Assembly (NCBI GenBank): GCA_963796225.1
Contig: CAWCLK010000057.1
Span: forward strand, 1-64,000
Length of the DNA stretch: 64,000 nt
Reading direction: 5' to 3'
DNA from: CAWCLK01 sp963796225
Lineage (GTDB): Bacteria > Actinomycetota > Nitriliruptoria > Nitriliruptorales > Nitriliruptoraceae
In this document: positions 10,054 through 19,367 of the stretch, piece by piece
Position numbering within the stretch: position 1 is the first letter of the stretch
Layout of the letters: each line of letters opens with the position of its first letter
Made by a program: the position numbers and the translations under genes
The notes under the pieces: model-generated
Told to the model about the DNA's origin: nothing
Databases searched by the model: none
The model's input: only the letters and a program-made list of their open reading frames with translations

Positions 10054-10652
10054 GTGGACCCCGAACAGCTGGCCGCCGTCCGGCGGCTGACGGCGTCCGA
10101 GGATGCCCCACTGGCCGCCGTGCGTGCCCGCGCCGAGCAGACCACCACGCCGCCCCCGCCCGAGGTCGGGGCGCTGCTGAAGCTGCTCGCCGGCGTCGGG
10201 GCGGTCCGCCACGCGGTCGAGGTCGGGGCGGCCGGCGGCGTGACCGCGGCGTGGCTGCTGGCCGGCATGGGCGAACGGGGCGTGCTGACCTCGATCGAGT
10301 CGGACACCCACCTGCACGGCCTCGCGACCGCCGGCGTGTCCGAGACCGGCGTCGCCGACCGGACCCGCTCGATCCTCGGTGACCCCGCCACGGTCGTCGA
10401 CCGGCTCAGCGACGCCGGCTACGACCTCGTGCTGCTGCAGGGCGACCCCACGCACCACGCGCGCCTGCTGACCGACGTCGAACGCCTGCTGCGCCCCGGC
10501 GGCCTGCTCGTCGCCCGGCGCGTCATGGCCACCCCCACCGGCGCCAGCGGCCTGCTCGAGTCGGTCACCGTCGACCCGTGGGCCGAGGCCACCGTCCTGC
10601 CCGTCGACGACGGCCTCCTCCTCGCCCGCCTGGCGCAGCCGCCACCACCTGA
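10054..10652 (+). CDS. O-methyltransferase (catechol-OMT-like), stop codon displaced
   Basis: A class I SAM-dependent O-methyltransferase of the Rv1220c type, found divergent to sigE in mycobacteria too. The SAM loop is VEVGAAGGVTAAWLL, with acidic residue at SIESD; late motifs are YDLVLLQGD and LLRPGGLLVARR. The GTG start has GAGGAG seven bases upstream. The domain ends naturally near LLLARLAQPPPP, but no stop follows in frame; the frame stays open to 11712 antisense to the next gene. A single missing C in the CC run at about 10648 would place the TGA at 10650 in frame, two bases before the convergent gene's stop. I give that as the end. Substrate unknown. Confidence 0.75.
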
Positions 10653-10653
10653 G

Positions 10654-11493
10654 TCAGAAGAAGCGGATCTTGCTGGCGAACTCGGCGGCGGGGGCGAGGA
10701 TGACGGCGAGGTAGAACATGCCGGTGGAGGCCTGGATGGAGCGGCCGCCCTCGCGGGCGAGGCGGACGTTGAAGTAGGCGATGACGGCGATCAGTGCGAG
10801 GACGCCGAAGCCGATCATCAGCGTCATGGAACCGACGGCGAGCAGCGGGGAGAACGACAGGCTGCAGCCGGTGAGGTCGGTGCCGGCCAGGCCCTCGCAG
10901 GGCACGGGGTTGCCGGCCGAGAGGCCCACGGCGACGGCCCCGGCGACCACGGCGGCGACGTTGGCCCAGGCCATCCACACCATGTAGCGGTTCGAGAGGC
11001 GGCGTTCGACGAGGTACCAGTGCCCGAGCACCATGCCGTCCCAGATGGCGCCGAGGAGGAAGGCGCCGAGCAGCAGCTCGAGCACGCCCAGGGCCGCCCC
11101 GCCGGTGTCGCGCGCGGCGCGGATCAGGGCCAGCGGCACGAAGGAGGCGATGCCGGTCAGGGTGGCCACGATGCCGAGGATCCGGCCGAGCACCGGCGGC
11201 AGCTTCGCGAGCAGCGCCACGGCCGCCAGCGCGGCCAGGATGGTGGTGGCGGCCAGCAGGCGCCCCGCCCACGGGGCGGCGTCGCCGGCGGCGCCCCCGG
11301 CGGTGACCAGGCTCGCCAGGGGACGCTGCAGGGCGGCCCAGGCCCCCCAGCCCATCAGCGCCAGCGTGGAGGACAGCAGGACCTCGTAGCCGTGCCGGAC
11401 GTTGCCCCAGGTCGGGGCGAACCAGAGCAGCACCAGGCCGCCCACGCAGGTCTCGGCGAGGACCAGGGCCAGCACGACGGCAGGGGCGTCCAC
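10654..11493 (-). CDS. Conserved multi-pass membrane protein of unknown function
   Basis: A 279-residue protein with about eight hydrophobic segments. Conspicuous features are GHWYLVERRLSN in a central loop, a Cys pair in an external loop (PCEGLAGTDLTGC), and a C-terminal KIRFF. I do not recognise the family with certainty. The GHWYL segment and the polar helix ends could bind a cofactor or ion, but that is inference. It starts with GTG (GAGAGG upstream) and is convergent with the O-methyltransferase. Confidence 0.75.
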   Translation of the reverse strand: MDAPAVVLALVLAETCVGGLVLLWFAPTWGNVRHGYEVLLSSTLALMGWGAWAALQRPLASLVTAGGAAGDAAPWAGRLLAATTILAALAAVALLAKLPPVLGRILGIVATLTGIASFVPLALIRAARDTGGAALGVLELLLGAFLLGAIWDGMVLGHWYLVERRLSNRYMVWMAWANVAAVVAGAVAVGLSAGNPVPCEGLAGTDLTGCSLSFSPLLAVGSMTLMIGFGVLALIAVIAYFNVRLAREGGRSIQASTGMFYLAVILAPAAEFASKIRFF

Positions 11494-11795
11494 GGACGTT
11501 GTGCCTCTCGGTCAGGGCGGGGAGACGCCGCACGGCGGGGCGCACGGCGGCGACAGGGTGCCACCACGCACGCGCCGGCGCGAACCGCGACCTCGGCGGG
11601 TCGCACCTCCGGCCGGGGCGGGGGTCCCGGGTGGATGGTGACCGTCGAGGGTCGAAGTCGCACCTGCGATGGCGTACATTCGTTGGTCGGATGCCGACGA
11701 CACCGTGCGTGACGTCTGGGGGACCACTCCCACGCCCCACGTGGCCGCGCCTGTCGACACCTCCCGCCACACCCGACAGCGAGGTCCATGCGACC
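11494..11795. other. 302-bp divergent intergenic region
   Basis: Separates the membrane protein from the thioesterase-like gene. It contains a TACATT hexamer at 11675-11680 that could be a rightward -10 box and a GTCGG-atg-CCGAC inverted repeat just after it. I see no convincing coding region. Confidence 0.4.
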
Positions 11796-12218
11796 ATGGG
11801 TTCCTGTGACCCGGGGCTCAAGGAGTCCCGTCACCTCAAGGTGACCAAGCAGCACTGCGCCGACATGATGGGCAGCGGTGACGTGCCGGTTCTCGGCACG
11901 CCCGCCATCCTGACCCTCGCCGAGGGCGCGTGCATCGCCGCGATCTGCGAGGACCTGCCCGACGGGCAGACCTCGGTCGGCCAGTGGGCCGAGATCGAGC
12001 ACATCAAGCCGACCGCCGTCGGCCACGAGATCGACGCGGACGCGACGCTGGTGGGCCACCACGGCCGCCGCCTCGAGTTCCAGGTGATCATCCGGTCCGA
12101 CGAGGAGATCGTCGCCAAGGTTCGGCACCGGCGCGTGCTGGTCGACCGTCAGCGCTTCCTGGACAAGGTCACCCGGACACCGCGGCGGTCTGAACGCGGT
12201 CAGGAGCCCGGGGGTTGA
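11796..12218 (+). CDS. FlK-like (fluoroacetyl-CoA thioesterase family) hot-dog protein
   Basis: A 140-residue single-domain hot-dog protein. The pattern GTPAILTLAEGACIAAI, then VGQWAEIEHIKPTAVG and HHGRRLEFQVII, parallels FlK, where Thr/Glu/His form the catalytic triad; candidate residues here are T in GTPAIL, E in AEGA and H in IEHIKPT. Members hydrolyse acyl-CoA thioesters; most are not true fluoroacetyl-CoA enzymes. The ATG at 11796 follows GAGG by 11 bases. The surrounding genes give no pathway clue. Confidence 0.75.
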   Translation: MGSCDPGLKESRHLKVTKQHCADMMGSGDVPVLGTPAILTLAEGACIAAICEDLPDGQTSVGQWAEIEHIKPTAVGHEIDADATLVGHHGRRLEFQVIIRSDEEIVAKVRHRRVLVDRQRFLDKVTRTPRRSERGQEPGG

Positions 12219-12295
12219 CGGCCCTCGGCTTCCACGTATGGTTGGGCGGTCGTCGCCAAGGGGTGGCGCACGGGGGCGGACACCGGGGCGGTGCC

Positions 12296-12916
12296 ATGAC
12301 CAGGTTGCTCACACTCGTTGCGGTCGCGGCGCTCGCGGTCGCCGTGCTCGGGAGCCCGGCTCCCGACGACGCATCCACCGACGGCATCACCGTCCACGGG
12401 GCGTGGACCATCGACGTGGCCGAGGCCGACGGCACGCCGGTCGCGAGCCACGCCTTCCAGAACAGCCTGACGCCCGACGGCCAGATCGCGCTCTCGCAGC
12501 TGCTGACAGGCGGCATCGTCGACACCAACCGGTGGATCGTGAGTGTCGAGGGCGCCGGCCCGTTCGGGGAGGAGAGCCCCAGCCCATGCGGGGACGCCCA
12601 GACCCCCAAGGCCCCGTGTGCGCTCGCCCCACCCGCCACCGGGTGGACCGGCACGGTCTTCAACACGCTGGAGACGAGCGTCGACGGCACCGACATCGTG
12701 CTCGTGGGCACCCTGACGGCCAGCCAGGACGGCTTCATCGGGCGGGTGCACACCTTCCTCGAGACATGTCCCGTGTCCTCGTGCGACGGCATCACGGGCG
12801 AGTACCGCAACTTCACCGAACGCACCCTGCACGACCCCGACTCGGGAGAGCTCGCCCAGATCCCGGTCAGCGACGGGCAGATGGCGACGGTCGAGGTGCG
12901 GATCAGCTTCAGCTAG
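12296..12916 (+). CDS. Exported protein of unknown function
   Basis: A 206-residue protein with a clean N-terminal signal sequence (MTRLLTLVAVAALAVAVLGSPA) and a secreted beta-rich remainder. The pattern HAFQNSLTPDGQIALSQLLTG followed by TNRWIVSVEG resembles segments seen in phage and surface proteins, but I cannot assign a family. Four Cys residues (in SPCGDAQTPKAPC and TCPVSSC) may form disulfides. The ATG at 12296 is chosen because the signal peptide begins there. It precedes the large repeat protein by 19 bp and is probably co-transcribed. Confidence 0.7.
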   Translation: MTRLLTLVAVAALAVAVLGSPAPDDASTDGITVHGAWTIDVAEADGTPVASHAFQNSLTPDGQIALSQLLTGGIVDTNRWIVSVEGAGPFGEESPSPCGDAQTPKAPCALAPPATGWTGTVFNTLETSVDGTDIVLVGTLTASQDGFIGRVHTFLETCPVSSCDGITGEYRNFTERTLHDPDSGELAQIPVSDGQMATVEVRISFS

Positions 12917-12935
12917 GCGCCCCGTCGCCTCCTCG

Positions 12936-15899
12936 ATGAGCGCTCACCCCCGCCCCGGCCGCGCCGCCCGCTGGGCCCTGCCCGCGGTCGTGGTCGCGCT
13001 CGTTGCCGTCGGGCAGCCGGGTCTCGCCGTCAACGCTCCTGACGCGGTCGACGACGGCTACCAGGTCGCCCAGGACGCCAGCCTCGTCGTGGGCGCTCCG
13101 GGCGTCCTGGCCAACGACACCGCCGCGGGGGCGACGCTCGGGCTGGTCGAGGGCCCCACGGACGGGACCCTGGGGCTCTCGTCCGACGGTGGGTTCACCT
13201 ACACGCCCGCTCTCGGGTTCGCCGGCACGGACACATTCACGTACGAGCTCACCGCGACGGGTGGCGTCAGCACCCTCCTGGCTGACCTGTTCACCAACGG
13301 TGCGAGTCGCGGACCCTTCGACACGACCCCCATCGCGACGCTGGGCACGAGCATCCTGTTCGCCGCTCGGGACAACGAGCACGGTCTCGAGCTCTTCCAG
13401 ACCCTCGGGGCGCCCGGCGACGTGACGCTCGTCGCGGACATCCACCCCGGCACGGGCAGCGGTCTCGCCGGCGCGGACGAGCTGGTCGGCTTCGCCGACC
13501 GCGTGTGGTTTCGCGCCTCGACGGACGGCACGGACAACGGGGCGCGGCTGTGGTCGAGCGATGGCACCCCCGCGGGTACGTCCGCATGGCCAGACGTGCT
13601 GTCGCCGTCGCGGATCGTCGCCTCCGCGTCCGCCCTCTACGTGATCGCTCCGACGAGCTCGACCTCGCCCGACACGCTGCAGTCCATCGACGCGCAGGGC
13701 ACCCGTCGGATCCTCGACCTCGGGACGGCCCCGGGGCTGCCGGAGCCGGTCCGCGTCGCGCCCACCGGCCCGATCGTGCCCTTCGGCGACGGGGTCGTGT
13801 TCGCCGGCGACAGCGCCAGCACGGGCGAGGAGCTGTGGGTGGCCGATGCCGCGGGCGTACGGCTGCTGGTCGACGTGGCGCCCGGCACATTCCCGGGAAC
13901 GACCTTCGCCATGTCGTCCGCGCCGTACCTCCTCGCCGCCGCGAACGGCTCGGTGTACGCCGCCTTCGGCTCCGTCGTCGGGGACGGCTACCACCGGTAC
14001 GACGCGTCCGGCCAGACGCTCGAGCAGGTGCTGCCGACACGTCCGTGGGACGTCGCCCCGGGGCCGGGGGGCCTGCTGGCCTTCACCGGGGACGACCTGG
14101 TTCTGCTCGACGACACCGACGTCGCACGTCCTCTGGTGCCCTCGGGCGTGGTGCCGGCCGGCATGGGGGCCTGGCAGGCCTCGGCGGTGGCGTTCCCCGC
14201 GACGGACTCCGAGCACGGCACGGAGCTGTGGCGCAGCGATGACCAGGCCGGCGACGCCGTCCTCGTGGCCGACATCGCTCCCGGCACCGCCTCGTCATCG
14301 CCCGCCGACCTCGTGTCGGTCGGATCCCGCTTCTACTTCACGGCCTCTGACGGCACCGGGACCCACCCGTGGGCGACGGACGGGAGCCCGGGTGGGACGT
14401 TCCGCCTAGCGCCCATCGACCCCTACGGACCGAACGAGATCGCCGTCTTTGGCGGCACGGAGAACTCGATCGTCTACTGGGCCGACGGCAGCGCCGCCGG
14501 GTACGAGCCCTGGGTCCACCAGTGGGAGCAGGCTCGGGACCAGGCCACCGTCACGATCACGGTGACGGACCCACTTGGCTCCCTGACGATGCCCGTTGCC
14601 GAGACCGTGGCCGTGACGGACGTCGTCCGCGTCCTGCGTGAGCTCGGCGTCACAGTCCCGGAGGCCGTCACCGTCTCGGACGTCGTGGCGGTCCTGGTGG
14701 CCGAGGGGCTGACGGTCGACGAGGCCGTCGGGGTCGTCGACGCCATCACGGTGCTGGTCCAGCTCGGCGTTCCCGTCGACGACGTCGTGCGGGTCCACGA
14801 CGCGGTGCGGGTCCTGCTCGAGCTGGGCGTCCCCGTCGACGAGGTCGTCACGGCGCGGGACGCGGTGCAGGTGCTTTTGCAACTGGGCGTCCCGGTGGCA
14901 GACGTGGTCGATGTTCGCGACGCGGTCGATGTCGCCCTCGCCCTCGGGGTGCCCCTCAGCGAGGCGGTGGCGGTGGCGGACGCGGTACGCGTGCTGCTCG
15001 AGCTCGGCATCGACGCTTCGGAGATCGTGACCGTGACCGACGCGGTGCGCGTCTTGGCCGAGCTCGACCTCACGGCAGACGAGACCGTCGCGGTCGCGGA
15101 CCCGGTTGCCGTAGAGCTCGGGGCGAGCTTCGTCGACGATGACGGCGATGGCATCGACGACCGGATCGACCTGGACCCGGCGCCGAGCAACGGGTTCGCC
15201 TCCGGCCCGACGACCGGCCGGATCCTTGAGCGCGACGGCCTTGAGCTTCGCGTGACACCCACCGACCCAGGCGTCCGCGTACGGGCGGACGGCGACGCAG
15301 GAACGGCGACACTCGAGGCGTGCGAGGACCCCACAGGTCTGCTCGAGCTGACGACGGGGGACGACGTCGTCGTCGTCTGTGGGTCCTATGGCCTCACCGT
15401 TCTCGCCGGCCCCGTCACCCTCGTGCTTCCCAACGGGACCGAGGTGGTCGCGCCAACCGGGGCGGTCGTCGAGGTGACGCCGGACGGCTCGACCGGGTGG
15501 GTGGTCGAGAACCGCCCGAACAGCGAGGCCGGCATCTCGATCACCATCGACGGGTCCACCACGATCCTCGAGCCGGGGGACAGCATCACCGCCAACCGCG
15601 CGCCCTCGGCGGCCGACGACCACCTCTTCATGGACAAGAACGCCTGGCTCCTGCTCCCCGCCCCGGGGGTGCTGGACAACGACGTCGACCCAGAGGGCGA
15701 CGGGCTCCGAGCGCGGCTCACCGCGCAGCCCGACGACGGTGTGGCGGCCCTCGGTGGGGCGGGGTGGCTGTTCTACGCACCACCACGAGGGTTCACCGGC
15801 ACTGTCGAGATCGGCTACGAGGCCTGTGATCCCGGTGGAACGTGTGACGATGCGACCGTGATCGTGCACGTCCGACGCCGTGGCGGTCGCGGTCGATGA
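12936..15899 (+). CDS. Large exported multidomain protein with ELWxxDGT-type and 20-residue repeats
   Basis: A 987-residue exported protein. Order of parts: signal peptide (to about 31); cadherin/Ig-like domain starting DAVDDGYQVAQD and ending GFAGTDTFTYEL; a propeller-like region with ELWxxDGT-type repeats (LWSSDGTPAGTS, ELWVADAAG, ELWRSDDQAG, PWATDGSPGGT); nine tandem 20-residue repeats (residues 552-729); a DDDGDGIDDRIDLDP calcium-binding, TSP3-like segment; and a second Ig-like domain (APGVLDNDVDPEGDG) near the C-terminus. There is no LPxTG and no C-terminal membrane helix, so it is released or held by partners. Function unknown; adhesion or matrix role is a guess from architecture. The stop overlaps the next start (ATGA). 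Confidence 0.85.
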   Translation: MSAHPRPGRAARWALPAVVVALVAVGQPGLAVNAPDAVDDGYQVAQDASLVVGAPGVLANDTAAGATLGLVEGPTDGTLGLSSDGGFTYTPALGFAGTDTFTYELTATGGVSTLLADLFTNGASRGPFDTTPIATLGTSILFAARDNEHGLELFQTLGAPGDVTLVADIHPGTGSGLAGADELVGFADRVWFRASTDGTDNGARLWSSDGTPAGTSAWPDVLSPSRIVASASALYVIAPTSSTSPDTLQSIDAQGTRRILDLGTAPGLPEPVRVAPTGPIVPFGDGVVFAGDSASTGEELWVADAAGVRLLVDVAPGTFPGTTFAMSSAPYLLAAANGSVYAAFGSVVGDGYHRYDASGQTLEQVLPTRPWDVAPGPGGLLAFTGDDLVLLDDTDVARPLVPSGVVPAGMGAWQASAVAFPATDSEHGTELWRSDDQAGDAVLVADIAPGTASSSPADLVSVGSRFYFTASDGTGTHPWATDGSPGGTFRLAPIDPYGPNEIAVFGGTENSIVYWADGSAAGYEPWVHQWEQARDQATVTITVTDPLGSLTMPVAETVAVTDVVRVLRELGVTVPEAVTVSDVVAVLVAEGLTVDEAVGVVDAITVLVQLGVPVDDVVRVHDAVRVLLELGVPVDEVVTARDAVQVLLQLGVPVADVVDVRDAVDVALALGVPLSEAVAVADAVRVLLELGIDASEIVTVTDAVRVLAELDLTADETVAVADPVAVELGASFVDDDGDGIDDRIDLDPAPSNGFASGPTTGRILERDGLELRVTPTDPGVRVRADGDAGTATLEACEDPTGLLELTTGDDVVVVCGSYGLTVLAGPVTLVLPNGTEVVAPTGAVVEVTPDGSTGWVVENRPNSEAGISITIDGSTTILEPGDSITANRAPSAADDHLFMDKNAWLLLPAPGVLDNDVDPEGDGLRARLTAQPDDGVAALGGAGWLFYAPPRGFTGTVEIGYEACDPGGTCDDATVIVHVRRRGGRGR
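14589..15122 (+). repeat. Nine tandem 60-bp coding repeats
   Basis: Nine consecutive in-frame units, the last slightly short, encode a 20-residue pattern: small hydrophobic-P-V-D-E-V-V-x-V-x-D-A-V-x-V-L-x-x-L-G. Units begin at 14589 and every 60 bases after. Central units (4, 5 and 7) are most alike; outer ones diverge. Each unit could form a strand followed by a helix. Confidence 0.9.
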
Positions 15900-16129
15900 G
15901 TCGTCGCGGTCCGCTCGCCGCCCTCCTCGCCATCTCGATGGCCGCCTGCGCCGCGCCCGCACCGACCTTCCGCACGACCCCCGCCGACAGGTCATCGACC
16001 CCGATGCCCGTCGTCGAGGCCGAGGTCCGCGACGAGCCCTCGGCGGTCGAGACCGACCACGAACGCGACGAGGCGGTCGCGGTGACCGATCGTGTCCGCG
16101 TCAGTGTCCACGACGCGCCGAATCCCTAG
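15896..16129 (+). CDS. Small lipoprotein sharing the neighbouring repeat motif
   Basis: A 77-residue protein with a short signal and lipobox-like SMAAC, then a polar linker. Its C-terminus (DEAVAVTDRVRVSVHD) closely matches one unit of the 20-residue repeat in the preceding gene, which it overlaps by ATGA. It is therefore probably a functional partner or a fragment duplicated from that gene. No other family is recognised. Confidence 0.65.
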   Translation: MSRRGPLAALLAISMAACAAPAPTFRTTPADRSSTPMPVVEAEVRDEPSAVETDHERDEAVAVTDRVRVSVHDAPNP

Positions 16130-16154
16130 CGTCTCGCCAACGTCCCCGAGGCCA

Positions 16155-17754
16155 TCAGGCCGCCCCTCGCCAGTCGAGGATCGCCCGGGCGACGTCCTCG
16201 GGCAGGACCTCGACGGCGGCGTCACGGTCGCCGGCCGCGCGGACGCGGACGAGCGCGTGCACGGCGGCCTGCTGGCACAGCGCCGCGAGGTCGGCGCCCG
16301 ACATCCCCTCGGTGGTGGCGGCGACCCGCTCGAGGTCGACCCCCACCGTGGGCATGCGTGCGGTCAGGCGCCGGAGCAGCTGCAGCCGCAGGGCCTGGCC
16401 GGGCAGCGGCAGGGTGATGGTGCGGGACAGTCGCCCGCCCCGCACCAGGGCCGGGTCGAGCACGTCGGGGCGGTTGGTGGCGGCCAGCACCATCACCCCG
16501 GTGGACGAGCCGAGGCCGTCCATCTCGGCGAGCAGCTGGGTGAGCTGTCGGTCCCCCGCCCCGCCGGCGTCGTGGCCACGCACGCGGCCGAGCGCGTCCA
16601 CCTCGTCGATGAAGACGATGCTGGGTCGGTTGGACCGGGCGCGGGCGAACAGCCGCTGGATGGAGCGTTCGGATTCGCCGTGCCAGCGGCTGGACACGTC
16701 CGCGGCGCTGACGGGGTAGAACGAGCAGCGCGACTGGGCCGCCAGCACCCGGGCGACGGTGGTCTTGCCGGTCCCGGGCGGTCCCGCCAGCAACACGCCC
16801 GCGGGCGGGTCGATGCCGAGCTGCTCGGCCAGGTCGGGCTCGGCGAGCAGGGCCTCGAGCTGCTGCAGCTCGCCGAGCACGTCGGCCGGCAGCACGAGGT
16901 CGTCCCACGACCAGCGTTCGACCGTCGGACGGTCCTGTCCCCCGCGGGCGGCCAGGGCGTCGTCGAGGTGCGCGGGGCCGATGTGCACGGCCTCGCCGGT
17001 GGCGGCCGCGTCGCGGAAGGCACGCATGGCGGCGTCCTCGACCAACAGGGCCAGCGCGGCCGCGCTCCACCCGTCCGTGCGTGCGGCGAGGTCGTCGAGG
17101 TCAATGGCGGCGTCGTGGCTGGGACGGCGTGGCGAGGTGCACGGTGAGGATGGCGACCCGGGCGGCGTGGTCGGGCAGGTCAACGCGCACGTGCCGGTCG
17201 AACCGCCCGGGCCGTACCACCGCCGGGTCGAGGTGGTCCAGGTCGTTGGTGGCGGCGACCACGAGCACGTCGGGCTGGTCCTGGACGGACTCGAGCGCCA
17301 CCAGCAGCTGGTTCACCGTGCGGCGTTCCTCGGGGTGTCCGGCGGCGTCCCGGCGCTGGGCGATGGAGTCGAACTCGTCCAGGAACAGCAGGCACGGGCG
17401 GGCGCGGCGGGCGGCGTCGAAGGCCGCCGTGACGTTGCGCGCCCCGGCGCCGGCGACCCCCTCGACCAGGTCGCCGGTGGACAGGTGCAGCAGCGACATG
17501 CGGAACTCGCCGGCGATGGCCCGGGCGAGGTGGGACTTGCCGGTTCCCGGCGGGCCGTGCAACAGCAGGCCGTTGAAGGCGATCTGGTAGTCCCGGGCGC
17601 GGGCGCGGTTGGCCAGCACGAGCCCGACCGTGTCCCGCAGCGTGGTCTTGAGCGCCTCCATGCCGCCGACGTCGGCGAAGGTCGGCAGCTCGTGCGGGGG
17701 GACGATGCGCAGCCCGCGCGCGCCCTGCGGCTGGGGTCGGGCGACGTAGTCCAC
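16155..17754 (-). CDS. Tandem AAA ATPase (Cdc48/VAT-like), frameshifted
   Basis: Two AAA modules read in two frames. The first (17754 to about 17123) has GPPGTGKS, LFLDEFDSIAQRRD and an R-finger region (DLDHLDPAVVRPGRFD). The second (about 17120 to 16155) has GPPGTGKT, IVFIDEVDALGR and TNRPDVLDPALVRGGRLS. In Cdc48-like proteins the first module continues into a DLDALAARTDGWS segment; here that segment lies one frame over. Dropping one base of the GGG (plus strand) at 17121-17123 joins ...HLATPS to SHDAAIDLDDL without a gap, giving about 532 residues. The alternative start for the second part would be a TTG at 17183 without an SD. Such proteins unfold or remodel protein complexes. No N-terminal substrate domain is present. 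Confidence 0.8.
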
Positions 17755-17767
17755 GGGGTGCCCGTCG

Positions 17768-19282
17768 TCAGCTGGCGCGGAGCCAGTCGATGATGGTGCG
17801 GGCGGGGACGCCGGTGCCGTTGCGGGGGACGTGGAAGTACGGCTGGCCGTCGTTCCACGCCGCCCCGGCGATGTCGAGGTGGGCCCAGGCCACGCCCTCG
17901 GGCACGAACTCGCGCAGGAACAGCGCCGCGCGGATCGTCCCGGCCCCGGTGCCGCCGACGTTGCGCACGTCGGCGACCTCGGACTTGAGGTCCTCGGCGT
18001 ACTCGTCGGCGGCCAGCGGCAGGCGCCACATGGGTTCGCCGGACACCGCGGACGCGGCCAGGAGGGACTCGGCGGTGTCGTCGTCGTTGGACATCACGGC
18101 GACGTACTTGGGGCCGACCGCGTGGATCACCGCGCCGGTCAGCGTGGCCATGTCGAGCACCACGTCCGGCTTCGGGTCGAGCTCGCCGGCGTGCACCAGC
18201 CCGTCGGCCATGACCAGGCGGCCCTCGGCGTCGGTGTTGAGCACCTCGACGGTCTTGCCGCCCTTGATGCGCAGGACGTCACCGGGGCGGGTGGCGGACC
18301 CGGACGGCATGTTCTCGGCCAGGCACAGCAGCCCGGTGACGGCGACCGGCAGCTCGAGCTGGGCAGCGGCACGGACGGCGGCCAGCACCGTGGCGGCCCC
18401 GCCCATGTCGACCTTCATCCACTCCATGGCCTTCGGCGGCTTGAGCGACAGGCCGCCGGAGTCGAAGGTGATGCCCTTGCCCACCATGGCGACGTGGCGG
18501 GAGGCGCCGTCGGGGCGGTAGCGCAGCTCGACGAAGCGGGCCTCCACGTCGGAGCCGGCGTTGACGCCGAGGTGGCCGCCGTAGCCGCCCTCCTCGAGGG
18601 CGGCCTGGTCGAGGACGGTCACCTCGATGGGCAGGTCGGCCACCAGCTCGCGGGCACGGTCGGCGAACGCCGGGGGTCGCTTGTCCCCCGACGGCGTGTT
18701 GACCAGGTCGCGGGCCAGGACGGTGGCGCCGGCCGAGATCTGACCCAGGTGGATGCCGGCCTCGACGGCGTCGCCGTCGCCCCCGACCAGCTGCACGTCG
18801 GCGAGCTGGTGCGGTTCGTCCTTGGACTTGTAGGAGCCGAAGCGGTAGGCGCCGAGGGTGATGCCCTCGACCACGGCGCGGGTGGCCGCTTCGGCCTCGA
18901 TGTCCCCCCACTGGTGCAGGGTCGTGGCCACCGAGGCGGTGCGGGCCGTCGCCTCGGCGATCGGGGCGCCGGCGCGGCGCAGGGTCTCGGTGGTGACGTC
19001 GCCGGCGGCGCCGAGCCCGACGACGAGCACCAGGCGGGCCGGCACGGCGCCGCGGGTCGGCAGGCGCATCGACGTGCCCATCGCACCGTCGAAGCCGGCG
19101 GCGCGGCAGGCGTCGGCGACGTCGTAGCCCAACCGGTCGTCCAGCGCGGTGCCCGTGGCGTCGAGCTCGGGCGCGAGGATCTCGTCGCTGTCGTCGGCAG
19201 CGGCGGGGCGCGTCGCCCCGACCACCAGCAGGTCCACCTCGGCGTCGGCCAGGTCGCCGGTCGTCGCTGCGAACGTCACCAC
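17768..19282 (-). CDS. pepA: Leucyl aminopeptidase (M17, PepA family)
   Basis: A 504-residue cytosolic aminopeptidase. The M17 signature NTDAEGRL is present, with the other metal ligands in VGKGITFDSGGL and KVDMGGAA; two divalent metals drive removal of N-terminal residues. The N-terminal macrodomain-like region is also complete. I use the GTG at 19282 (AAGGGA five bases upstream); an upstream ATG would add 43 low-complexity residues crossing the cupin promoter. It lies 13 bp before the AAA ATPase gene, so a joint role in protein turnover is possible. Confidence 0.92.
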   Translation of the reverse strand: MVTFAATTGDLADAEVDLLVVGATRPAAADDSDEILAPELDATGTALDDRLGYDVADACRAAGFDGAMGTSMRLPTRGAVPARLVLVVGLGAAGDVTTETLRRAGAPIAEATARTASVATTLHQWGDIEAEAATRAVVEGITLGAYRFGSYKSKDEPHQLADVQLVGGDGDAVEAGIHLGQISAGATVLARDLVNTPSGDKRPPAFADRARELVADLPIEVTVLDQAALEEGGYGGHLGVNAGSDVEARFVELRYRPDGASRHVAMVGKGITFDSGGLSLKPPKAMEWMKVDMGGAATVLAAVRAAAQLELPVAVTGLLCLAENMPSGSATRPGDVLRIKGGKTVEVLNTDAEGRLVMADGLVHAGELDPKPDVVLDMATLTGAVIHAVGPKYVAVMSNDDDTAESLLAASAVSGEPMWRLPLAADEYAEDLKSEVADVRNVGGTGAGTIRAALFLREFVPEGVAWAHLDIAGAAWNDGQPYFHVPRNGTGVPARTIIDWLRAS

Positions 19283-19353
19283 GTCGGTCCCTTCGGTCGG
19301 ACGCGCGAGCCTACCGAGCGGGTCGCACGGCCGGACCGGGCGCCCGGGTCTCG

Positions 19354-19359
19354 TACCCT
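19354..19359 (+). promoter_or_regulatory. Putative -10 box (TACCCT), near-leaderless start
   Basis: TACCCT ends nine bases before the cupin ATG, so the transcript would begin at or next to the start codon. This matches the common leaderless mRNAs of actinomycetes. Confidence 0.45.
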
Positions 19360-19367
19360 TGCCCGCC

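Noticed and set aside
11499..11795. Extended N-terminus for the FlK-like protein
   Set aside because: The extra residues are low-complexity with no homology-like pattern and the frame crosses the promoter region.
14589..15122. CRISPR-like array from regular 60-bp spacing
   Set aside because: The repeats are in frame with a long coding region and there are no unique spacers; it is a protein repeat.
17101..17183. Two separate overlapping AAA genes
   Set aside because: The second would need a TTG start without SD, and the connecting segment joins perfectly after removing one base.
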